Assembly: GCA_964017235.1 (NCBI GenBank)
Contig: OZ024928.1
Span: 868,001-932,000, forward strand
Source: Sabellastarte sp. h YS-2021
Taxonomy: Eukaryota; Annelida; Polychaeta; Sabellida; Sabellidae
Length of the DNA: 64,000 bases
Direction of reading: 5' to 3'
Part shown: positions 42,825 to 55,930 of the stretch, piece by piece
Position numbering within the stretch: position 1 is the stretch's first letter
Layout of the letters: the number at the start of each line of letters is the position of its first letter
The notes under the pieces: model-generated
What the model was told of the DNA's origin: nothing
Databases searched by the model: none
Seen by the model: only the letters and a program-made list of their open reading frames with translations
Made by a program: the position numbers and the translations under genes

Positions 42825-45800
42825 TTCAAAGCAAAAAGCCCTCACTTCAAAAGACGATGAATATGACCTTCTAGGGGATGACGTGGAGTCATTTACTGGC
42901 TCCAATGCAGACTTTGAGAGTGCTGCTGATAATTTATTTACATCACCCCCACATCCACAACCCCTACCCTTTAGTTCATTGTCATTGCCAGCAAAGACTG
43001 TCCCACCCACCTCAGGTACTGCCTTACAGCAGAAAATTGAAGCTAAATTAGAGAAATCCCTGGGTGATTCACTTGACATCCATTTACAGCAGCAAATGGG
43101 TTCCTTTCAGGCTTCAATGTTAGAAGCTTTCCAGTCTCTTAGAGAGGAATTAACTTCTAAAAAGCAAGTAGAGGTGGATCAGACCTAGACTCCTAAGCCT
43201 GGAACCTCTCAAGCTGCTGTAAACCTGGACCCACCCCCTCCAAGTCAACCTCGGGCTGCTTCAAATCTTGATCAAATGGAAGTGGACTATGGTCCTGCAC
43301 TTCCACCTCATCTCGGTGCTGATCATCATATGACATCGGATCAGCCTTCTAGTCCAGCCGAGGAGCCTTCTAAGAAGGCTTCGGTTAGACCTAAAACTCA
43401 CTCTTACTCTCACAAAAGTCATGTTGTTGACCCGAGGTCTGCCTCGGATCAACTAACTGATGAGTCCGATGAACCTCGGATTGCATCTTCTAGATCCAAA
43501 AAACATGCTGACAAGAGGAAACATAAGGCGAGGTCCAAACACTTGTCATCTTCCTCAGAGGAGGATCAGTCGTCTGTAGTCAGACACAGGTCTTCTAAGC
43601 CCTCTGGGGCTCAGCCCTCTGGGGCTACCTCTGATCAAGACCTAACTCAACATGATTATATTATTATAGGGAAGTAGCTCTGTCTGACATTCCCTCCCAA
43701 TATGCGGAAGAAGTGGACACTTTTAGGCGCATTCTTTCCCTCCCTGACCCCAGGGAGTCTGTGCCTAAGTCCTCAACTTCCATTATGGGCCTGGATGATG
43801 AAAAAGGCCGTCAAGAGCTCAGACCTAGAGGTCCTTCCTCTATGCTACCACTCAGCTCAGTTATCAAAGATGCCTTTGATAAGTTTGAACATGATTTTCA
43901 GGCCGCTCATGAGGGTAAATACATCAAACCTCCTCCTTCCACTACAAAGTGGTACAAAGTGGGACAACCTTGTTGTGAGGAAAACATACAGGAGTTGAAC
44001 ACAGATCTTGCTAAAATCTGTGTTACTCCTAAGCCCCCTGGGGCCCCTATGGGCAAGGTTCCCCTACCAGTTCTTAAAGAATTGGAACACCAAGCTAGGC
44101 AAAACATTTCCACTCTAAATTTTACTGCTGCCTTTGCTAAGACTTCTTCCTCCTGCAGTGCATCTCTGGAGAAGTGCCAACATAGTCTGAAATCAACCTT
44201 CAAGAGGGTTAAGTCTCAGATCCAAAAAGGTGCCAATCCTGAAAAAGCAGCAAAACGTGGATATGAGCAAGCCTGTGAGTACTTAGACTTTTGGAATAAG
44301 ACTGTTCTTATTCAACACAGGGCTCTTACATGCCTCAGCAAATCCCTAGCCCATATACTCCAGAGGGAACTTTATACTATGGGTAACACGGGCTTGCTTA
44401 GGCGCGAAGCCGAAATGACCCTTCTACAACCACATTTAGGGGAAACAAGACGCCAAGAACTCAGGAACTTGTCCTTTTAGGACTCCTCCTTGTTCAAGTC
44501 TCAACTTGTGAAGGAAGGTGAAGACTTCCTCCTCAAAAAAGGCACCTCTAAAGACTCTCAGGGTTTTCGACCCTATAAGCCCTTTCGTGGTTCCCACAAT
44601 AAGAAAAGAGGCTCCTACAGGAAACGCCCCTATGGGGGCAACTCCTCACAGTAACCAATCGTTCTCCACAGGAAGGGGGAAACTGAACTTCAGAGGCTCC
44701 AAGAGTCGTTTTCGACCCCACAACAACGGACAAGGGCATGGAAACCCCTCTCCCCAATGACTCCTTAAAAGCCTCCCTCAGTCCACCAGTAGGAGGTTGC
44801 CTCCGTTCTGTCAGAAGAGACTGGCAAACAAACAAATGTTCATCCAACGTGTTAAACATTATCACCAATGGCTACGTACTGTCATTCCTTTCAAAACCAA
44901 ATTTGGTCAGATTCCCTCTGATTCTGTCAGAGTACAAGGCCCGTCAAAAAGACCAAGCTCTGGTCACTTGTATCCAGTCTCTTCTGTCAAAGAACGCAAT
45001 CGAAAGGGTGGAAAATGTAAAATCTCTCGGGTTTTACAGTCGCCTGTTTCTAGTATCCAAGCCTCACCAAAGGTGGAGGCCAGTCATAGACCTAAGCAGG
45101 CTCAACACCTAAGCAGGAAACTCCAGAGTCCATCAGGACCTCCCTGATTCCAGGGGAATGGGTATCGTCGATAAACCTATCAGACGCTTACCTTCACATC
45201 CCCATCCATCCAAACTCAAGGAAATACCTGCCACAGGTCACAGATGTTCCAGTTCACCTCCCTCCCATTTGGACTAGCCACAGCCCCCCAGGTCTTTACA
45301 ATGATTGTACAGGAAGTGAAACTAATGGCCCTCTCCAGAGGACTCAGACTTCACCAATACCTGGACGACTGGCTGATCAGGTCCCAGTCTCAGGAGGAAG
45401 CCCAAGTGAACACTCAGGCGGTGGTAGACCTAACCCAGTCCTTGGGTTAGATAATAAATCAGGAAAAATCAGAACTGAAACTTACTCAGGTGTTTTCGTT
45501 CGTGGGCTACGAATACCATCTAGATTCAGCCCTTGTAAAACCCACTCAAGAGAGATGGTTCAAACTTCAGGATTTGATCCTAAAACTCAAGTCAACACAT
45601 GTCTTGACTGCAAGATGTTTGATGTCGCTAATTGGGTTGCTTGCCTCAACGGAGACCTTCTGTCCAGGTCGAACCAAGTACAGTCAACAGAATGGTCACT
45701 GCATCCACAGGTGTTCAAACAGATCTGCCAAAAGTGGTTCACACCTCATGTAGACCTATTTGCCACTCATCTGAATCACAAACTTCCACTGTACGTATCT

Positions 45801-47885
45801 CCAGTCCCTGACCCAAAAGCTTGGGACATAGATGCTCTGAACATAAACTGGACGGGTCTCACTGCCTATGGTTACCCTCCAACGGCTCTCCTTCACAGGG
45901 TGATCCAAAAAATCAGACAATGCCATTGCCTGATCATCGTAATAGCCCCAGGCTGGCTAGGGATGCCCTGGTTTTGGGACCTAGTGCAGCTCTCAACAGA
46001 GATCCCACTACAACTTCCAGTGTCAACAACTCTTCTCAAACAGTCCCACATTGATGTATTCCACAGCATCTCAACCTCCACACCTGGTGTCTAAGAGTGG
46101 ACAGCTCCAAGAACAAGGCTTCTCTGTGGAGGTGGCAGAGAGAATTGCTGCCCCTCAGAGGTCATCAACAAGGACCATCTACAAGTCAAAGTGGGCCTTA
46201 TTTGAGAAATGGTGCAGAGAAAATTCGGTGGATTTCTGCACTCCATCTGTGAAACATATCTCAGATTTTTTCATGTACCTGTACCAAGATCTAAATAGGC
46301 GCCCCTCGACCATTGATGGTTACAGTACGGCCATTGTTGACACTTTGGTCCCAGCGGGCCACCATATTGCACAAAGTTCAGACCTTCACAGGTTACTCTC
46401 CAGTTTTCACAGGGATCGTCCAAAAAGTTCCAGGAATCTCTCAAAATGGAACCTTTCTGTTGTTCTCAATGAGCTCACAAAAGCACCCTTTGAGCCTATG
46501 AAAGACACAGACCTCAAACATCTTACTCTCAAAACTGCTTTCTTGCTAGCTTTGGCCTCCGGGAAGCACCGCAGTGAAATCCATGCCTGGGTTGCAAACA
46601 AAGTATCTAATCTAGGCCAATGGGAAAAGGTTGCCTTGTTCCCTTCTTCTGACTTTATAGCCAAAAACCAACTAGCAAGAGAAGGTTCTCAAAGTGTGTC
46701 TCCGGTGACTATTCCTGCTTTGACTACCATTGTAGATAGACAATTCAAAGAAGACAGGACCTTGTGTCCTGTGCGGGCCCTGAGGTACTATTTAGATCGA
46801 ACCAAAGACCTGAGAGGGTCTCGATCCCTCCTTTTCATCTCCTTCAAGAAATGACACACCTCAGACATACTCTCTCTTCCTGGTTGAAACAAACCATTCT
46901 ACTTTGTTATAAACAAGCAGACCAACAAGCCTTGGACCTGGTCCAAGTTAAAGCGCATGACATTCAGGCCTTCGCGGCCTCTAAGGCCTTTTACGGTGGG
47001 GTATCAGTGGACCAAATCATGCAAGCTTGTCACTGGAAAGCTCACAACACATTTACAAATTTTTACCTAAAAGACCTTACTTGGTCGGACACCGACAACA
47101 ATATGTATCTGGGACCACAACAAGTCCTAGACCCTTCCTGTCAGACCAGGTATCCTCGGAAAGAAAAGAAGGGGGGGGGGGGGGGGGGGGCACATCCGCT
47201 ACAACCAAGTCTTCAGGAGTCTAATCCCAGGGTCTAGGTATAGGTTTACCTCTCAAGATGTTGCGGGTAAGGTCATTTTTTATTTTTAGTTATCAAGTAT
47301 ATATGTATTAAGGACTTATCAAGTTGTCATTAATCTTATATTCGGTGGCAAAAATTATGAGAATTCCAACCATTGGGCTGGTTTTTTAATCGTGATAGGC
47401 CCTAAGGGCTCTTACACCTCTAAGTGAGCACGGCTGCACTTCTCTCCTACTATCAAAACATCTTGACAGTTTTTAGCACTGTCATTCATTCTATTCAGGT
47501 TTTTGGCTCTTTACAGGCCCGGTCTTCGGGATTGGGGCACTGTAAACGGGACTCAGACTGGTATTTCTAACATTCATTCTAACCTATTGCTTCAAAATCT
47601 AAGAAAAATTGACATATCTTCCAGTCTCAGCTGTAATCCCGCCACCGGGCGGTCGGATTCAGAATTCAGTCCCACATGATAAGGTATTGTAGTGCAATAA
47701 AATTGAAAATTTTAATTACTTAAATCTAGCTTTTATAAGCTACAAACTTACCATGTGGGACTGAGAAGAGTCCCACCCTGCCTCCCCGCTGTATTACAGC
47801 TGAGGGGTAAGGTTTAAAAATTTCAATGAGAAAGTAGGACGAAAGGTCAAAGGTTATCACGTGACAACAACTTGAGGCTACATAT
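42825..47885 (+). mobile_element. DIRS-like tyrosine-recombinase retrotransposon, copy 2
   Basis: Parts in order: gag-like region (about 42.83-44.76 kb), RT/RNase H (about 44.77-46.09), tyrosine recombinase (about 46.05-47.14), G run (47171-47190), 3' region and inverted-repeat end (47.64-47.885). The gag-like part has a low-complexity Ser/Lys/Arg stretch (SRSKKHADKRKHKARS) and a longer helical region with DKFEHDFQAAHEGKYIKPPP. The protein motifs match copy 1 closely (QYLDDWLIRS, HLNHKLPLYVS, YKSKWALFEKWC, FTNFYLKDL). It looks broken, with several breaks, and is older than copy 1. Its left border is the 3' end of the 36.4-42.8 kb element; its right border is the inverted DIRS copy 3. Confidence 0.88.
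47171..47190 (+). repeat. G run after the recombinase, copy 2
   Basis: Twenty consecutive G at the place where copy 1 has ten. Confidence 0.85.
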
Positions 47886-50800
47886 CTGTCAGAGGTCCTG
47901 TCCAAATAGTAGCACAATGCTCTAACTGGACACAGGGGCCTATTCAGATTTGAGTGACTTATCCAGAGTATGGGCCAGGGCTGGTACTACCACTGGGGCC
48001 ACACTCTCCGGACCCTCCTTTGCCAGCTAGTTCTTGGAAAGCAAGCTGGGTCAGGGGTACAAGGATACTTTAGACCAGTTGGCTTGATGTCTGATATTTT
48101 TGTTTTGCCAATCATGGATGTCACTCCTACGTTTACCAGAACCCAAGGCCTAAAGGAAAACAGTTTTGAAGGTCAAATGCTTCAGAGAGGCCTCTGTAAG
48201 GGGTTCAAAGGGAACCTTTGTTATCCGGTGTAACACCAGGGAGAGGTTCCAAGAGGGGATGCCCCTCTGACCTTTAGGTCTGTCTCTGTGGAAGCTATCC
48301 AGGAGACGAGTGAGATTCTCATCTTTGCTGACATTGACAGGTGAATTCCCAAGCTTTTCAACAATGGTTGATCTGTAGCCATCCATGTACTTGGCTGTAG
48401 CTTCCTGACTTGAAACAAGTATAGTAGAAAGTCGACTATTGACTTTACAGGGGGTGCCCTGAAGTCCACCTGATTAATGAGGCACCACTTTGTAAAAACG
48501 GTCCACTTTGCCTCATAGATTGATCTGGTTAATCCTCTTTGAGGAGCTTCAATTCCTGCTGCCACTGCTTCAGAGAAGCCCTGCTCCCTGATTGTTGAGG
48601 CTCTAGGAGCCAAGCATGGAGATTTAGACTTGTCAGATTTCTGTGAGGGATCTGATTGAAGGGCTGCATTGGAAGATGGGGCAGATTGAGCAGGCTTAGT
48701 GAGATTTAGCTGGACATGGTCATTAGATCCCAGAACCAAGACATGTTGGGCCACACTGGAGCAATCAGACTGATCCTTTGGCATGGGTAGTCCTGCAACT
48801 TCTCCACCACTTTGCCCAAGATGTCGACTGGTGGGAAGGCATATGCATCCAGATCCTCCCATGGCAGACTGAGTGCGTCCACTAAAGCCAGGGGACCGCA
48901 CACTGGTGACACAAACAGAGGTAACTTGTTGTTAAACCTCGTGGCAAGTAGGTCTATCTGAGGCCGGTGCCACCTGCTGCATATTGCTTCGAAGACCTCT
49001 GGAAGGAGCGACCACTCTGTCTGTATGGTCTGGCCCAGCCTTGATAGCTTGTCTGCTACCATGTTCAGCCGGCCTGGAATGTGTCGGGCTTTGAGAGTCA
49101 CTTGTTTTCTGGGACACCAAGTCAAGATTCTCCACAGTAGGGCACACAGTGGGCCCGACTTCATGCCTCCTTCCTTGTTTATGTATGACACCACTGTGGT
49201 GTTGTCTGTGTTATAAGAACTATTTTGTTTGAACAGGTTTTGGAACTCTTTTAAGGCAAGAAAAGCCGCTTTCAGTTCCAGATAATTTATATGCAGCTTG
49301 CTTTCTGGAAGGGACCAAGTTCCTCTTGCAGTATGCTCATTTAAGTGAGTGCCGATTTTTGTGTTACTGATGTTTATTGATCTATTTATAGACTTGGGGA
49401 AATCTCTTCTTTAATCTCAGTAGTTACTATACTGACCTATTAATAGATTTGGGGAAACCCTTAAAGTAGTTTCTAGAGCTTCCTCACTGCTTCTGGTGAC
49501 AGCTGTTATGTTCTATAAGATTCTAGAATTCCCATAACAATATATAAGGACTATGCATCTGACCACACATGAACTTAGTATTCGCTGGCTGTAAGGAAGA
49601 CTATTGTGTCTTAGAATTAACATTCAAGTGGGTATAAACTGCTTTTGTTGTTGTGAACTTTTGCTGGAGTGAACTTTCTACAGTGTGTGGATAGGTTTGC
49701 TGTACTTTGGATATTACTTATTATGTACAGTGTATGATTCTACCAAAGAGTGGATTACAGCATTTTGGACATTGTCCATATCTTAGAGCAGATGGTACAA
49801 TTGTGCAAACTCTTGGAATATCTCAATGCAGACATTTTGTGTGATTGGATATCAAAAGGATAACAAGATAAGGACATCTTGTGTTATCGAACATTGAACA
49901 GATCACAGGATATAGATATCTGTGTGTTAGTGGACGTTGGACAGATCACAGGATAGATCACAGAACAGATTGCTGGATACAGTGGATAAATATAACTGTC
50001 ACAGTGGTCAGGTCAGATAGGTTTCATTATTGTATCACTGCATGTACTATTGAGAGCATACCAGTTGACTGTAATCATTATTTTAATTGTTAAATAAATT
50101 TGTTAAGTTAAACTTTTTGTCTTTCCCTGTTGCAACTTAAAAGCAACTGGTAATTGCTACCGTGCTTGCCCCGTGACCCTAACACCTGTCTGTAGTACAC
50201 TTACATGGTAGTTGTCATTTATATGACTGCTGGCCCTTGGCTGGTTGGGATGAATACTGAGATCTCCCTTTACCTCTCCTACTCTGACCATGTGAAGAAA
50301 TGTTCTTCCAGGAGGGTTTATCCTGCTTCCTGCTGTCGGACTTCTTGGGGCCTTCGTAAGGGTGATAATGACCCTTTTTGTACATAGAACCATAACGTCC
50401 CTTGTCATAGCTGGCTGTATCCTCTTCAGCCCACTTAATGACACTGTCTGGAAACATGGTGGCCGACCGTAAGGGAGCCGTCCTCAGTGCGTTAAAAGTG
50501 TCAGGCTTTATTCCAGCTTTCAGGTAAGACAAATTAGAGTCCCTTCTAATCAGTGTCAGGTTTGCCATGTTCACAAAGATGAAGTGTTCCATTGACTTGG
50601 CCATGGCTTGACAAATGCTTGCATTAAAATCTAAGAGATACTGCAGTTTGTTGGTGGCCACTGAAACCTTTAAAGAAGACTTGCCTTTGCTGTCCGTTCT
50701 GATCGCCTTAAGCTGTGACTGCATTTTCTGTTGTACTTTAAGAAGGCATCGTTTGAAACCCGCGGCCTGATTGCAGATCACTGAAGACTCCCTTGCCAAC

Positions 50801-52372
50801 TTCTCCCACTTGCGCAGACTTTCCTGGGAGATAGGACACGAGGGTTTGAGGCGATTCCTGCCTGCCTGGTAATCCTGAGGTAAGTACTGTTTATTCTGGA
50901 TGAGTCTGTATTCCAAGATGACACAGCAGCAGTAGAGTCCCTTGTTTGGTCAGAATACAGCCCATACCACTAGGCTTGGGACTTGGCTGGTCATACAAAC
51001 TGATCCTTGAAAAGACCTGCCTCTGAACTGCATGAAGGGTAGCCTTCAACTAAAGTTAAGTTCAGTTAGTTGAGCTTTCTGTACAGCCACTCGTCTCTGG
51101 GGAGTTGAACCAACACTTTCCCTGGAGTCTGAAGTTTAGGGCCGGCAAAAGGATTATCATCTGATATGGCAGCATTAGAGTCAATGTCTGGGATGTGTGT
51201 CCAGCCCATGTAAGGCCAAATCCCCCTCATAGTCTCTCTATAAGTTTGTTCTTCAGAGATGGCTTGGTCGGGGTCGGCAATAGTGACATCCTGGTCATCA
51301 GATAGTTCACCCTCTTCCACATAAATGTCTACTTTAGGCCGGTCAGACAACACTTTCAGAGTCCGATTCACTTGAAAAACTGTCTTTCCTGGGCGGTTGA
51401 AGGGTACTCCTACTGGTAGATTGTCTCTGCAAAGCAGGTTGTTTTTTTGCTGGTAGACTGTTGCCTTGTAGCAGGAGGATCGGTACTAGACAAATCAGAT
51501 GAGGTAGGCTGGTCAGTGTGGTGAGAAGAAGGTTTGTCAGTCAGCTTGATAAAAGGTTCAGTCCTGACCACATTAGCTGGTGGAGTGTGAGTAGGTGCCA
51601 CCTTGACTGTACTGAAGGTCGTTTCCTGTGGTCGGTCAAGAGTTTTGTCCATCAGAAGTGCTTTCAACCGGTTAAACTGGTCCGACCATTTCTGGTCAAG
51701 TTCCTCAAATGTAACATCTATTGAACTCTTGGCTGGTCGGCTATCTTATGAGGACTTGGCTGGCTTGTCAGATTTGACCGACTTAGCAATAGAAGCCTTC
51801 TTTTCCTCCACGTTCTTATTTTTCTTAGCTGGTGCACTCAAACCAGGCGACCTAATGGTGCCCTGGCCATCCATGACCCCCACTGCCGACACATGTGCCA
51901 GGTCCACAAGGGTTGGACGGAGAGTGTCTGACGCAGCAGGTTCTTTTCTGGGAGTGGCAGTTTTCTTAGATTCCCGCTTTTCCTTTTTAATCTTGTAAGA
52001 CGGTGTAGATAGATGGGGTCTTTGGTCAGAAGTTAAAATGTTACAAAACCTACAGTCAGAATCTGGCTTTTCAACACAAGGGTCCTGTCCTTTCCCTTTA
52101 TCGCATCAACGCGCACAGTAGTTAGGGGTGTCAAACCAAGCCATTAAGTGGCCACATCCTCCACTCTTCTGACCAAGGGAAGCCATAATGATCTATGCAC
52201 TCCCAATTATCCATTCACACAAAAATCAAGCACAAAAGTTTTAAATTCTAACAAAAAACTTCAAAAATCTGAAGCTCACAAAAATCCGTCTGCACAGTAC
52301 ACGCGCCAAATGAAAAAGATGCTATGACATCACACAGTCTAGACAGGAAGGAAGTATGATGTGCCACCTGGC
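47886..52372 (-). mobile_element. DIRS-like tyrosine-recombinase retrotransposon, copy 3 (distant relative)
   Basis: On the minus strand: gag-like region (about 52.18-50.21 kb) opening with MASLGQKSGGCGHLMAW and a Cys/His-rich stretch (CGHLMAWFDTPNYCAR), RNase H and post-RNase H region (about 49.36-48.71), tyrosine recombinase (about 48.90-47.89; EAKWTVFTKWC, SGKRRSDIHD, CPVRALCYYLD). An LTR-like block lies at 49362-50184, between the gag-like part and RNase H. It looks broken, partial, with many breaks. By eye its proteins are clearly diverged from copies 1 and 2, so it is a different DIRS family of older age. It meets copy 2 tail to tail at ~47885. Confidence 0.82.
49362..50184. mobile_element. 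Solo-LTR-like block inside DIRS copy 3
   Basis: An 823 bp block with TGTTA/TAACA ends, a TATATAAGGA motif near 49542 and AATAAA near 50093. This looks like an LTR in plus orientation. It has no coding capacity and no flanking duplication that I can see. It is a fossil; the clade is not known. Confidence 0.5.
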
Positions 52373-52490
52373 GAATGCACAGTACTAGGCCGGCCCAGCT
52401 GGTTGGAAACACAGGATGGATTTTTCTGTGGTTTGGCAGGCCGTTCTGCGCTGACCGGATTACCAGTTGTCCATTGGATAGGATGTATTA
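52373..52490. repeat. Inverted copy of the 19.2 kb segment
   Basis: Contains CACAGTACTAGGCCGG, GGTTGGAAACACAGGA, CTGCGCTGACCGGATTA and TTGTCCATTGGATAGG, the complements of 19206-19318 with scattered differences. It lies between the 5' end of DIRS copy 3 and S12 satellite. Confidence 0.78.
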
Positions 52491-53245
52491 ACACAATAAA
52501 AATTCAAATTTGGCATATGGATGTTGCCAGTCATCAACATCTGCTCTATTTTAAGATGACCTTAAACTTCCATAAATAACACACTTATATTGAATTTAAC
52601 TTTTGCGATTTGTGGCCAATAGCTTAAAGATGGCCTCACAGAATAAAATCAAATTTGGGATGTGGGTGTAACTGGTCTTCAAGGTGTGCCCTATTTTAAG
52701 GTGGCCTTAAACTAGCAGTGATAACATAATTATATTGAATTTAAATTTTTTAATTTCTGGAGAGTATTTCAAAACTGCATGACAGATTTAATTTAAATTT
52801 GGTATGTTGATGTGTCTAGTCCTGAAGGTATGCCTTATTTTAAGGTGACCTTAAACTCCCATGTGTAAAAGAATGTTACTGAGCTCAAGTTTTTCATGGT
52901 TCCACAAAGTATACCAAAAATGGCACGACATATTTGATCTATATTTTGCAGGTACATTAAACTGATGTTACAGAAATGCCCTAAGATTACATTGAGGTGA
53001 TCTTAAACTCCCAGTAATGACATAATTATAATTACCTTTCTTTTAAAATTTTGGATAATATCTTAAATTATGTGCAATAGATTTTAAGCACATTTAAATT
53101 TTGGATATAACTAACCTTGAACTGAGTCTGCATGGTTAACATGACCTTAAACTCTTAAAATTTGCATTGACTTATATTCAGTTTAAGGTTAGGACAGGGT
53201 TTTATGATATTTATGTATACATATCTAGACCAAAACAGGATCTTT
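52491..53245. repeat. ~145-150 bp satellite (family S12), right block, about 5 units
   Basis: Units contain AATTCAAATTTGGCATATGG, TTCAAGGTGTGCCCTATTTT and AAGGTGACCTTAAACTCCCA, as at 16.6-19.1 kb. Worn toward the right. Confidence 0.8.
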
Positions 53246-53315
53246 ATTTTAATGTCACCATAAAAACCTGATACTTAAAGAAATGAGTTTAAGGTTACAA
53301 CTTATTTTAATTGTT

Positions 53316-53342
53316 ATATCCATCCTGCTGGACATGGATATT
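53316..53342. repeat. Terminal-type hairpin
   Basis: ATATCCATCC and GGACATGGATAT form a hairpin resembling the 5' hairpins of the Helentron-like elements. No partner arm was found, so it may be a fragment. Confidence 0.45.
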
Positions 53343-53479
53343 ATTTTGCCGTTCCCTCTAAACCACCCTTCATTGCTGCTCATTTACAGGTACAATCTTT
53401 TACGTGTGTCAGTTAAATTTTGGTGTGGAGGTTTAATGGCATTAGAGTTTGTGTGTGATTGCTTTCTTGACAATATCTG

Positions 53480-55700
53480 GTAACAAGTATTGTCATGGCA
53501 ATACTTTTTCATGTTTCTTTGGCTTAAAAATCTTTTTTGGGGTTCTTTGCATTCCAGACCCGTGCATGGATTGGAACTGATTAGTTTTTCAACAATAACT
53601 GGCAACAAGTGTTGCCATACGGAGCCCTGGAAGGGACATAGAACTGTTTTCCTTGCATTTTTTTATCTCGTTACCACAAGATAGTAAGTAATTCCCACAA
53701 GATAGGAAGTCGTTCCCACAAGTTAGTAAGTCGATCCCACAAGATAGAAAGTCGTTCCCACAAGTTAGAAAGTCGCTCCCACAAGAAACTAAGTCGTTCT
53801 CACAACTTAGTAAGTCGTTACCACAATATAGAAAGTCGTTCCCACAAGTTAGCAAGTCGTTCCCACAAGTTAGCAAGTCATTACCACAAGTTAGCAAAGT
53901 CGTTCCCACAAGATACTAACTCATTCCCACAAGTTAGCAAAGTCGTTACCACAAGATACTAACTCATTCCCACAAGTTAGCAAAGTCGTTCCCACAAGAT
54001 ACTAACTCGTTCCCACAAGTTAGCAAAGTTGTTACCACAAGATACTAACTCGTTCCCACAAGTTAGCAAAGTCGTTACAACAAGATACTAACTCGTTCCC
54101 ACAAGTTAGCAAAGTCGTTACCACAAGATACTAACTCGTTCCCACAACTTAGCAAAGTCGTTCCCACAAGATAACAACTCATCCCACAAGATAGCAAGTC
54201 ATTCCCACAAGTTTAACTAAGTCATGCTTTGATGCCAATGTATAGGCAATTTCTTTGTCTATGATACCTAATTTATATAAAGGTCACCAATCTACTAGCA
54301 TGTCATTCAAGTTTACATATCCCTGTAGGCCTGGTTATCATTTTATAAATTTTAATGGTTAGTCTTCTAAATTACCTAATTAGTGACCTTCAGAGGTCAT
54401 CTACTTATTGTTACAGGTATACTGCAATATTGTCTTTTAGAGATTTAATACTAATTGTGTTAGAGTGTCTATATGCGGCACCTAAGGGGGAACCAAGGTA
54501 ATGGGTATAAAGAAGGGGTTGAGAATGATAAGACTATGCAATTTACTGTATGAAAAGTCTATGCAATTTGCAACACAGCAAACATGAGTTTTGCTGCATC
54601 CAGGTACATAGCTTGTATGAGAATCCAGTGGAGATACTGCAAGGTATGCTGTGCCAATAAGCACCCAGTCCAATGTAACATACTGAAATATCTTAGAAGG
54701 GCCAAGGAAAGTGCCATAAAACAGGCATTTTGCTTTCTTGCTATCTTGTGGGAACGACTTGGTAACTTGTGGTAACGACTTTGCTAACTTGTGGGAACGA
54801 GTTAGTATCTTGTGGTAATGACTTTCTATCTTGTGGGAACGACTTTCTAACTTGTGGGAACGACTTGCTAAGTTGTGGGAATGACTTTCTAACTTATGGG
54901 AACGACTTTCTAACTTGTGGGAACGACTTTGAAACTTGTGGGAACGACTTTCTAACTTGTGGGAACGACTTTGAAACTTGTGGGAACGACTTTGCAAACT
55001 TGTGGGAACGACTTTGCAAACTTGTGGGAAGGACTTTGAAACTTGTGGGAACGACTTTGCAAACTTGTGGGAACGACTTTGCAATCTTGTGGGAACAACT
55101 TTGAAACTTGTAGGAACGACTTTCTAACTTGTTGGAACGACTTTGCATCTTGTGGGAACGACTTTGCAATCTTGTGGGAACGACTTTGCCATCTTGTGGG
55201 AACAACTTTGAAACTTGTGGGAACGACTTGCTAACTTGTGGGAACGACTTTGCAATCTTGTGGGAACAACTTGCTAACTTGTGGGAACGAATTTGAAACT
55301 TGTGAGTTGTCAACTTGTGGTAATGAGTTGTTAACTTGTGGCCACAACTTCATATCTTGTCGGAACGAGATTAAAAAAATGCAAGGAAAACAGTTCTATG
55401 TCCCTTCCAGGGCTCCGTATTGCCATGGCAACACTTTTTTCTGTTTCTTGAACTCATGAATATTTTTATGGGTAATTTGCTTTCCATACCCCTGCACAGA
55501 CTGGAGCTAATTAGCTTCTCGGCAACACGTGACAACAAGTGTTGCCATGCAACACCTTTTTCTGTTTCTTTGACTTTTATCTCTGTGGATTTTTTGCATT
55601 CCAAACCCCTGCATGAATAGGAGCTGGTTAGCATTTAAGCACTATCTGGCAGCAAGTGTTGCCATGGCAACACTTTTTTCTGTTTCTAGGTTTTGGATAT
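53480..55700. mobile_element. Foldback element built of 21-22 bp repeats
   Basis: The left arm (53618-54226) runs from ACGGAGCCCTGGAAGGGACA through a GCATTTTTTTATCTCGTTAC stretch into ~25 tandem copies of CGTTCCCACAAGTTAGCAAA-type units. The right arm (54735-55420) is the reverse complement, ending with GGGCTCCGTAT. About 500 bp of unrelated sequence lies between. Outside the arms a ~120 bp unit with GTTGCCATGGCAACA and CATACCCCTGCA occurs once on the left (from ~53495) and about twice on the right (55.42-55.68 kb), all in direct orientation. Long frames of repeated LTCGNDF come from the 21 bp unit and are not genes. Confidence 0.85.
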
Positions 55701-55784
55701 AAAAAGTCCTGAAGAAGACCTGTATGGTAAAGTGACCTAACACTCCACAAGATAAGACAATGATCTTGCTGGTTTGCTCTCCCA

Positions 55785-55930
55785 CAAAATGGTGGACAAA
55801 TATAAGTCCTTCTTTCTTCCATGAAGAGAGGAGGTGGACAAATATAAGTCCTTCTTACCCCAATGAAGAGAGGAGGTGGACAATTATAAATCCTTCTTTC
55901 TTCCATGAAGATAGGTGGCCGACAAGACAG
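55785..55930. repeat. ~51 bp tandem repeat, 3 copies
   Basis: Units of AGGTGGACAAATATAAGTCC followed by TTCTTTCTTCCATGAAGAG. Confidence 0.85.

Noticed and set aside
53589-55313. Frames of repeated LTCGNDF and SHKLESR as repetitive proteins
   Set aside because: They arise from the 21-22 bp tandem repeat read on either strand and shift frame where the unit is 22 bp.
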